From NCBI GenBank assembly GCA_905221605.1, contig CAJNDS010000385.1, positions 89,641 through 153,640 of the forward strand: a stretch of 64,000 nucleotides of DNA. The letters run 5' to 3'. The position numbers and the translations under genes were made by a program. The notes below the pieces were generated by a model. The model was not told where the DNA came from, searched no databases, and saw nothing but the letters and a program-made list of their open reading frames with translations. Of the stretch, positions 55,609-64,000 are shown piece after piece (the first letter of the stretch is position 1; each line of letters starts with the position of its first letter). The DNA is from Symbiodinium natans (Eukaryota; Sar; Dinophyceae; Suessiales; Symbiodiniaceae).

Positions 55609-58016
55609 CAACCATGCTTGTAGCCGGGCAGCCATCCGCAGATCGAAAACATTCGCGTGGTGTACCCATAAGGTTTCCTTCCCATGATCCCGTCAGCACT
55701 CATAGTTGTCTTGTATAGATCCAGATGCAATTTACGAGAGGACTCCGGCGCCTCTTGCCCCGTTATGACACAACAGCGTGCAAATCCTTCCACTTGCTTG
55801 CGGAGTTCCTCGTCGTTGTGCCAGACATTCGGGTCAAAGAAAGAATGATTGTTGCCAAACATTGCAGCCAAATGCAAGGAGTAGAGGCTTTGGCCGACCC
55901 CGCCTGGGGATATGCCGATAAAGCATCTGTCGACGTTGAAGCCCCTCTTCGCTAACGCGGCTGCAGCCATGCAGCACCTGAAAACGTCGAAGTTGCACCA
56001 GAATGTCTGCGAGTAGAATTTGCGTACTCGCAGGACGTTCTCCTCTAGCACAGGATCTTTCAACGCATGTGGAATCTTGATGTAACAGTCGTTCGAGGAT
56101 GCTTTCGGGACGACCTTCACTGCTGTGTCACGGTCGGCATCGTATCTGACACACAAGTCTTGATAGCACAGGCAGCTTTGTCTTTGGTCGGGCGTCTCGC
56201 ACCATTCCACCAAGAGGGATATCAGCTTGGTTTGCATCAGCTCGGATCGGAGAGCGCACGAGATTTTCCAGACTCTATCAGCCACAGAGACAGTCCAAGG
56301 CTCTCGTCCATCCCCACTAACCTCCTGCGCCACTTGCAGCGAATGCTCCTCTGCTGTGTCTTCAGGCGCAGCTGAATCCAATCGCTGATACTGATCGATA
56401 TTGGATCTGCCCTGCGTAACATTACCCGTACAGTGCTCCAGGAAAGCATCATCAGACGGAAACTCTTGCCTTTTAGCCGCGATTGCATCCAGTAAATGCG
56501 AAGGCTGTCTCTTGGTGCGGGATGGCATGAGCAGGAGAAGGCCTTCAAGACGGGTGCAAAATGCATGCACCCTTCTCAGAACAGTCTCGGGAGGGACCCC
56601 GCCAAATGGAAGAAATGTACCTTCCTCGTCGTACACGTAGCAGAAACCGTTGTGAACACGAATATGTCTCTCGCCCTCCATCATCCAAAGAAGTCCAGCG
56701 CAGTCTGCCAGCATGGGTCTGTCACCTATGCGGGCTTGGCAGAGGTAGCCGGCAACAAGTGACAGGCGCAGCAGCTCGGATGACCAGGTAGGATGCAGCT
56801 CAGTAACCTGTTCTATGCCACGTCTCGTGTTTTGCAGGATGGTTTCAGGCGGTTGTAAGGCATCAGCTGGCTCTCGGTCGAGGGTTCTTTGAAGAAGACT
56901 GTCGTTGGTCGTAAACATGTCTTGAAATAGCCGTGCATTGCCGCTGGCGCCCTTCATCTCACGCCTTTTACGCAGGAACACTTGAAAGCCTTCGTCGGTG
57001 CTTCCGGCTTCCTCTTGTAGCGCCAACAGGGTGTCCTGCGCAACGGCTGTTGCTGTCTCTGGCAACGCTTGCACGCTTGGCAGACCAGGAAGATGGATCC
57101 TTTCTTCTTCGGCCAGATCAGCTGTGTCAGGTATTTGCGAAAAATCGCACGCTGGCCCTTTGGCTTGTAAGTGAGCTCGGCGATGTTTCATTAGCCGGTC
57201 GACGGTAATTGTCAAGTCAGGCACGTCATCCACGAAAGCCTCGTTACATGAATTTGGATAGGCGCACACAACCTTCATACCCTTCACCTTCTTGGAGTAG
57301 TAGCTTTCAAGAATCCACTTGTAGATGTTAAGCTGCAATCTATAATGGTGGCCCTGGCAGTCCGGAATGTCTTGCAGCGGTTCCATCATGAACTTCCCAT
57401 AGCTGTTGTATTTATGGGGTAGTTTCTCGCTGCGCTTCCAGTCTATCAGCACTAACTTATCATCACTCCTGTCGAGTAAAACCAAATCGATAGATCCTGC
57501 CAGATTCTCTTGGCTTGCGTGAATGGTCCACTCTGACCTATAGGCGACCAGTCCAGGCATCCCGTCGTGTAGGTCACGCAGGAAGTCTATAGCCATGTTC
57601 AGCTCATTCGTCATAGGTCCAGGGATTATGTCGGAGCCGTTCATCATGTGCTCGAGCATCGAATGCATCCATGTCCCGGCATTGCATGCTTGAAATGACT
57701 TCTTCTTCCAAAGATCAAAGATTTCATTATCCTGAAGCATGATTTCCTGCACAATGTCATCCCAGTTAGAAAGCTCTTCACGATGTCGGATGAGCTCAGT
57801 GCAGAGGCTCTCAATATCCAAAGGCTGATGCTGGAGAACCTCGGTCAATTTCTCACGGACGCTGCCAGGCGAATCGATCAGCTTCAGCAGGATGACATCT
57901 ACTGGAATGTCTGAGACAGCATATTCCGGCCGGGGCCAGTTCTTGCCTGCCTTCATGGTTTGCACGGCCTGCCATGCATCGAACACTGCGGCATGCTCGT
58001 GAATCAGCGAAGTAAC
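55609..58016 (-). CDS. Polyprotein exon D: nuclease and SF3-type helicase, copy 2
   Basis: All nuclease motifs and the GGVGQS loop match copy 1. One change (K760T, numbering from 57986) lies in the SF3 B' region next to TMSADG. The intron at 58099-58017 is identical to copy 1. Confidence 0.75.
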
Positions 58017-58099
58017 CTAGACGGAACGGAACAGACCCAAGCTTAAAACCCAGACAGCGCATAACGCACATCAAATAAGGACCTGGCACTTGTGTCGAC

Positions 58100-59935
58100 C
58101 TTCTCTTCATCGAAGAAATAAGCGTGTCCTTCGGTCTGGAAACGAAGTCTTGCGTCTATTTCGTGTGGATTGATGTTAGCCAGTGCGGAACACGACTCCA
58201 GGCCATCCGTGTCGTCTGCTGCTGGGTTCTCTGTCATTTGGAAGAACGGCTCACTCGGAGAATTGCTTGCGATGACACTGCCAACCATATCTGGCAAAGG
58301 CTTGGGCCATACGCCTTGGCTAACCCAGCAATTGCTCGCTGTGGGGCGGGAAGCACAGGACTTAAATATGATATACCCTGGCACGAAACGCTGATAACTA
58401 TTCTCCAAAGCACCTGCGAAAGCTGAAGCTCCTCCCAGACAATCCTGAACTTCTAGACACAGAGGGACATGGCGACAAGTCGATCCATCATCCCGGTGAA
58501 ATCCAGATGATCCTCCCAAGTAGTCCTGTAGTCTCATCACACAGTTTGGACAGTTGGCCGCTTGCGCCTGTCCGATATGTGACGAGCAGACCCATGTGCT
58601 GCACACAGGACACACGCTCCAGCGCGATGGCAGTAGCGAGTGTTGCTGGTTGCAGAAACCGCATCTGATTCTGCTATTGGGCTGAACTGCTGAAGGTACT
58701 GCGCTGAACTGCAGAAAAGGCTGCTGATGTCTTCCATGTCCGAAAGCCATGAAGAACACGCACGAAAGTGGCGGCGCAGCATCACCGTGTTCTCCGTCTA
58801 TGAGTCGAGCGCGAGCGACACCCACTCCATTCAGCCCGATCGAAAAGGCTCGCTGATCCCACTTCAAGTGTAACCTGTTAAGAGCATTGGGAACTGGTGC
58901 ATGCACGCTGGCTGACATGTGCGGTCTGGCCGGAAAGTCATTAATTCCAACAGACCAGGTAATGCTTTCATGGAAGATGTTATCGACTCTGCAATAAGAT
59001 CGTCTTTGCCCGTTCCATTCTCTGACCCCAACATACATACCTCGCACATTGGCCGGCAAGAATAGATCAAAATCGGCAAAACCCATCATAGGCCTTCTCG
59101 AGCGACAAGCAAAAAGAAGATTGCGGGGGCGAGGTTGCGGCTGCAATGGAACCGTGTCCCAGCGCAGCCTGAGAGTAGCTGGTATTGGCGAAAGGAGCAT
59201 GGCGAGCTGACGCAAATTGACACTGATCATTTTAGCCTTCGACGAAAGGTCGACGACGGACCTCAACCTGCGCGCCACCTCCAGACTCGGCTGGTCGGCG
59301 TTCACATGTAGACCACTCCAATGTGCCTTGTTCCGAGTCGCCATAAGCATCGCCCGAGATGCCATCGCTAAAGCATGCAGGTAGTGGTAGTCGAAGAAGT
59401 ATCCGGGCATGCATCCCAACACTTCAACTGGAAGTGACGTAGACAGCGGAGCTGCACGTGTACGAGGAGACGAAAGGGACGCAGCCGACTGGAATCCAGC
59501 CCTGTGGCTCACCCCGCCTAGATAGTCAATGAAGTCAGGGTCGTCATGCAGAGCATTAATCTGGAGTCTCGGCGACACACACCGCACTCTGTGCGCCTGC
59601 GCTGGTACAGGATGTCGCAGTCTCTCAGCGCATGTGAATCTAGCACAACACGCCAAGGCATGCCGAGCGGGAATGATCCAAAACATGTCCTCGTCATCGG
59701 AGGTTGTATCAACGCAGAAACTGATTATGCGTGCTTGCAAGCCAGAGTATTCCAGGCATCTACTGGTCAGATCCGCAGGTGCGACAGGACCTTGGTGGAA
59801 GGCGTTGCGATACCGCATGATGAGGGTCATCACCTCGACAGGCAATATCTTCGCTGGACCTGACTGATGGGCAAGATGGTGCGTTGACAACAGCATGTTG
59901 TAGCTCTCTGAATCTATGGGTAGATTAGCTTGCAA
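58100..59935 (-). CDS. Polyprotein exon C: F-box-like and RING-like segments, copy 2
   Basis: No residue change from copy 1 was seen. F-box-like, RING-like and three LGG motifs are all retained. Confidence 0.6.
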
Positions 59936-60008
59936 TTATAAGAAAGCCTGAAGCATAACTACACAGACAGATTGCTGGCCCGTACATGTGTTTATTTTCC
60001 AGTTACAC

Positions 60009-61144
60009 CGAGGAGCTTCTGCTAGGGAGACAGGCAGACTTCCCGGTCATGCCGCCCAGGAAGTCTTGCTTGCGGGCTGCTGATGATGTGTCCACAGAAG
60101 ATGAGATCGTCCGAGTCACGACCACCCGGCTTCTGCGGACGTCGAAGAGATGCTTCTCCCACGTTCTTTTAGAAACGGCAGGGTCAACAGGTGACAACAG
60201 TCTGACCGTATCATCGCAACCCAACAGCCGGATCATCATCCGTGCCCAGGCACCGACTCTCTTGACGGCCCGATCTACATCTGATATAGAATGCGCATGT
60301 CGGGCCCCATGAGCGGAAGGACGTAGGCCAGAAACTAGAATCTGTGGATCCACGAGTTCCGTTACCTTGTTAGCCTTGCACTCGAAGCAGTCCATGAAAT
60401 GTCGCCACGTGCGTTTATCAATCTGGGTGCGGAGTGGGTTGGGGAAACGAAACCATAATTCAGGACAGGTCACGAGCTCCTGAATGTAAGTGAGGGCCAC
60501 GCTCTCGATGTGTTGGATTCTGTGGACGATAACGTACTGGTCAATATACTGCACTAACTTGTTGTACGACTCTTCGGAGTCAGACGCGTGTACACCGGGG
60601 GAACCGCCTGCCTTGTCCTCAATGATGATTTCATCCTTCTTCCTATCTCCTGCGCCACATGCCATAGGTTCTACGACGAAGACAGCCTCATAAAACCCAA
60701 GGTCTAACTCGGCGACATCAATGCATAGGTTGTCTTGCGTCCGGTGGCTCGTGGTCACGTGACATGATCCGTCATCGAAGATTCGTAGTCCGCAGAAGTG
60801 ATTCTGTCGATACAGCACGTATCTTCCTGGGTTCAGGTCAGTGTCAGGGTCGGAGATGCGACGGATGGTGTGCCTCGGATCACTGAGCCCACGTCATGTA
60901 GCGGTTGTACATTGATTCATTTGCTTGTCCTACAGTTATACTTCATCCAGACTCGGCACTGCAGAGGGGCCAGCATCTGATTGCCATCACGCAATGCAAA
61001 AAAAGGGCCGTGCCCATTGATAGCGACCTTCAACCCCATAGCCCTGAAGGAGTCAGGGAGGCAGGTATCCTCGTAGCGAACGTCGCCTCCGATGTGACAG
61101 CACGCACCCTTCAAATTAGCCAAGCTTGTGTTCGACGTATACAT
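60009..61144 (-). CDS. Polyprotein exons A and B, copy 2
   Basis: As copy 1, with nine extra bases at about 60,662-60,670 that add three residues (EPM after FVV) and keep the frame. Exon A again begins at an ATG, at 61144. Confidence 0.5.
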
Positions 61145-62323
61145 GTGGACACTGTCGACTCAGCCATGCCCGAGAGCTGGCCTGGGTCATTCTTCTTGGA
61201 AGCCCTGCTGGGCTTGCGCCGCGGTTGCCCTGCGGGAGTGACTTAATCCGGCAGCTTCTTCGGAGAACAACTGCCTCCGCGCCTCCGAGGTATACGTTGA
61301 AGCCGCTATACCAGGCTCTCCTTGAGATTCTCTTCCAGTTTGGCCCATCCTGAGTCTGGCTGGTTAAAGACATTGAACAAATTCAAGGTTTCCATTGTAA
61401 GCAGGTTGCGACTGAGGGTGTCAAGTGAGAGGTCGTCTTGCCGCGTAGGCGGGCGGCCACAGCATGCACCAAGCTGTCGCCTGAATCAGTTAGCTTGCAA
61501 ATTATTACGGCTCGTATCTCGTACTTTGACAGGCCACTTGCAGCCCAGCTGCAGGAGCAGTCGCTTCCGCTCAGCTTGTGACCATAGCCGATATAAACCC
61601 CTGTTGCGCAGGAGAACACAATCATGACGGTCGATGACTGACTGAGATGCGTCTGGGACACACTTCCGCGCTGGCACGGGCGGAGGTCGCCTCAGCACTG
61701 TTCGCCGCTGCACCGAAGGCTGAATAAAGTCGTTGATCAAGCGTGATTGACATCTTGACGACGCACGGATCAGGTCTAACGCAAACGGACTGAACCGCTC
61801 ACCTCAGGTCTGTCCAGGATTCAGCGGCGGCCGACCTAGGCGATAGTGTCAGTGAGCCTTGAATGTAAAGCCTTAAGAGAAGCTGAGGTGTGTGCTCCAG
61901 CTTCAGGAGCGTGTCTAGAGGGCACCGTGGGGCGAAGGCACGCAATCGACACCAGGAAGGATAGGTGTGCAACCTCGGACACATGTGGCCACGCTTGCAT
62001 GCACTCACAAGTTGTTCTAGGGCGGCGGCTCGTTTGCGAGCAGTTTGTCCAGCGCGGGCGTCTCTATCTCCGGAGAAAGCCTTTCGATGGGTCAGTCACG
62101 TGAAAGCCAAGAACGTTCGTGGTCATATGTGGCTTGGGGTTTGGCGTGCTCGGGTCTTCTTCGGACACGGACCTTGCATGATGATGCAGGGTGTAGAAGT
62201 AGTAACTCGCAAAACACATTCCTGCTATCAGCTCCGAACTCATCAAAAAGCGGGTCGGCAGCGGCCGCGGCGGCAGGCCTTATAAGTTACTTATAAGCGC
62301 ATCGCAGCGATTCTACCGTAATT

Positions 62324-62887
62324 CTACCCCCTCCCCCCCCACACCCGCTCGTGACAGGGTTCCCTAAATATCTTGGGCACACACTCCTCCTGCGGCCAGC
62401 GGCCGGTGTCGATCATTTCAGAGTTCGTGTCGTACATGCTGGAGTTCGACCTGCGCGGTATGTCCCATACATCGCACACATAGAGGCTCCACAGGGCAAG
62501 CGCGGCGTTCTCTGAGACTGCCACGCTCCGACAGACGTTTCGACGGGACTTACGTGGGTCCTCACGACTGATGGTGTCGATATAGTATACAGGGGCGCGC
62601 ATCAGAGGGGTATGAGGCCCTGGCGAGATCTCGTCGGGAGATATCTGGACCCTTGATAGAGCGCTGCGTGAGAGTCCGAACTGTTTGACATTTGAAACAC
62701 TCGGCACTGGCCTCACCCATCGGTTCTGATACGCCACGAAGACTCCTAGCATGCTTCTGAGAAGTGCTTTCGGATAGATCATTACACAAACAAGGCCGCT
62801 AGCCGAGAGGCGCCGTGTCTTTCCCCTTTCGAGGGGAGGCTCCACGGACCTCACGTTCATGGCGGTTTTTTTTTTCGCAGGAACCAT
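62324..62887 (-). CDS. Possible second gene of the unit, copy 2
   Basis: Same open frame as 39,583-40,119. An extra T in the T run at about 62,867-62,875 extends the open frame nine codons upstream, so the true start is unclear. Confidence 0.35.
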   Translation of the reverse strand: MVPAKKKTAMNVRSVEPPLERGKTRRLSASGLVCVMIYPKALLRSMLGVFVAYQNRWVRPVPSVSNVKQFGLSRSALSRVQISPDEISPGPHTPLMRAPVYYIDTISREDPRKSRRNVCRSVAVSENAALALWSLYVCDVWDIPRRSNSSMYDTNSEMIDTGRWPQEECVPKIFREPCHERVWGGRG

Positions 62888-62997
62888 AACGACGTGGGCT
62901 TAGGACGTTGAGTGGTCATCGTCATCGTCATCCGCAAACCAGGTAATGGTTGAGAATCGAGCCATGGGCCTCAGTGTAGGTCACGACAGTACGCTTC

Positions 62998-63435
62998 GTG
63001 CTCGAAACGTGCTTTCCACAATTAGGCTACGCGCGCGACCAAAACCAAATAGCTGGTTCAACCTTGGAGACAACAGATGACGTCCTCTTGTCTCTCACAG
63101 TCTCGAGTCTTGCAGTGCAGTCAAGTTTCGTTCAAGCAATTTCAGGCTGCAACAACGCAAGACTCGAGCCGTCGGATAGCGGAGCATACATGTATCACAG
63201 CATGCTTTCCTGCGATGCCCGCGCAGAGCAGGGACTGTTTCTCGAGGAAATGTTCCCACATAGCAGCGAGTCCAACGCGCTGCGCGACTGTCAAAGGGTT
63301 TCTATCACCATGGAGCACGCTGTGTTGTGTCTCTGGCACTGTACCCGGAAAATAACCAACAGTTTTCCGCAGTCAACTATAGAGCTTCTATATGATTTTA
63401 TAAGAACTCCAACGCTCCGTCTTTTGACGCAGTGA
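62998..63435 (+). CDS. Open frame of 145 codons, copy 2
   Basis: Identical to the frame at 40,256-40,693; no domain recognised. Confidence 0.25.
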   Translation: MLETCFPQLGYARDQNQIAGSTLETTDDVLLSLTVSSLAVQSSFVQAISGCNNARLEPSDSGAYMYHSMLSCDARAEQGLFLEEMFPHSSESNALRDCQRVSITMEHAVLCLWHCTRKITNSFPQSTIELLYDFIRTPTLRLLTQ

Positions 63436-63458
63436 ACGGTTACGTTGGATTGGAATCC

Positions 63459-63580
63459 AAGGCTAATCTACCCATACATTCAGAGTGCCGCAACATGCTG
63501 TCGTCAACACACCGTCTTGCCCATCAGTCAAGCCCAGCGAAGGTATTGCCTGTCGAGGTGATGACCTTCATCAAGCGTGC
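63459..63580 (+). pseudogene. Inverted relic of the polyprotein F-box exon, copy 2
   Basis: Same relic as 40,717-40,838, showing that it was part of the unit before the unit duplicated. Confidence 0.7.
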
Positions 63581-64000
63581 AACGTATACATCAAGCGTGC
63601 AACGTATATAGTGAAGCCGGCCCAGCACGCAACGTATTGGAGCCAGAAACCCACACAGGCTCCGTTACCACAAAGCACGCCCTGCTGACGCTATACCAGT
63701 ACGTTACACAGACTGAAATTAACAGTCCTGAGTAGCCGGTTGGACCAGCAACCCGAAGGGTCTCCGCCACCTCTGCGAAGAAGACAATCGACAGTTGTCA
63801 GCAGGTAATCATAGAGCTTCTGTAAGCAATGAACGGTTACACTGTACTAGAATCGGAATACTGAAAGTGGAATGAGCCTCGATATCCTAGACGGATCCGC
63901 CCTCATGTAGCACACACCGCTGATGCTATACTAGTGTCGCCCTAAGCAGCCCGTCGGACCAGGGTTCCCGCCACCACAGAGCACGCTGTGCTTATGCGGG
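63581..64000. repeat. Dispersed degenerate repeats, copy 2
   Basis: Matches 40,839-41,258. The homology is cut by the window edge. Confidence 0.65.

Larger units (their letters stand above)
48518..64000 (-). mobile_element. Large transposon-like unit, copy 2, running off the window
   Basis: Near-identical to 25,786-41,258 in the same orientation. By eye I find roughly 16 substitutions, one 9-bp insertion and one extra T in about 15.47 kb. All reading frames listed for copy 1 stay open. The right end is outside the window. Confidence 0.8.

Overview
The window looks like nuclear DNA of a dinoflagellate alga (Symbiodiniaceae-like; genus not resolvable by eye). The reasons are: a mixed GT-AG and GA-AG intron style; genes spread thinly between long non-coding stretches; many short interstitial tracts of the TTTAGGG/CCCTAAA telomere-type repeat, often inside introns; large ankyrin proteins with LLLEARADV-type repeats; and two weak matches to the 3' end of the dinoflagellate spliced leader. 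No bacterial operon, tRNA, rRNA or CRISPR array was seen.

Positions 1-25,785 are ordinary, gene-poor host DNA on the + strand. They hold a multi-exon sulfotransferase-family gene (about 3.0-5.4 kb), a leucine-rich-repeat gene (6.5-9.0 kb), a broken nucleosome-assembly-protein (NAP) copy (9.7-10.2 kb), the 3' part of a TDP2-like phosphodiesterase gene (10.3-11.0 kb), and three related ankyrin-repeat genes plus two loose ankyrin exons (15.5-22.5 kb). Two copies of a short inverted-repeat element (MITE-like), several microsatellites and many telomere-like tracts fill the gaps.

Positions 25,786-41,258 and 48,518-64,000 are two direct copies of one unit of at least 15.5 kb. They differ at only a few tens of positions, at an offset of 22,732 bp that grows to 22,742 bp through two small indels. 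On the minus strand the unit carries one very long gene, which I read as seven exons with phase-consistent splice sites. The predicted product is about 3,200 residues with, in order: a module of unknown function, an F-box-like segment, a cysteine-rich RING-like segment, a PD-(D/E)XK nuclease, a diverged SF3 helicase, a polymerase-palm-like module, an OTU/papain-like cysteine peptidase, a C2H2 zinc finger and a DDE-type transposase. This looks like a large, possibly self-synthesising DNA transposon that encodes replication, processing and integration functions in a single polyprotein. I do not recognise it as a named family. Each copy also has five 236-bp tandem repeats downstream of the gene, and near its other end an inverted, truncated relic of the gene's own F-box exon.

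The 7.3-kb spacer between the copies (41,259-48,517) holds decayed repeats, a small two-exon gene (43.6-44.1 kb), telomere-like tracts, an AG-rich duplicated stretch, and a 3-kb AT-rich palindromic satellite with a higher-order repeat. The satellite ends at a 58-bp hairpin; copy 1 of the big unit begins exactly at the centre of that hairpin sequence.
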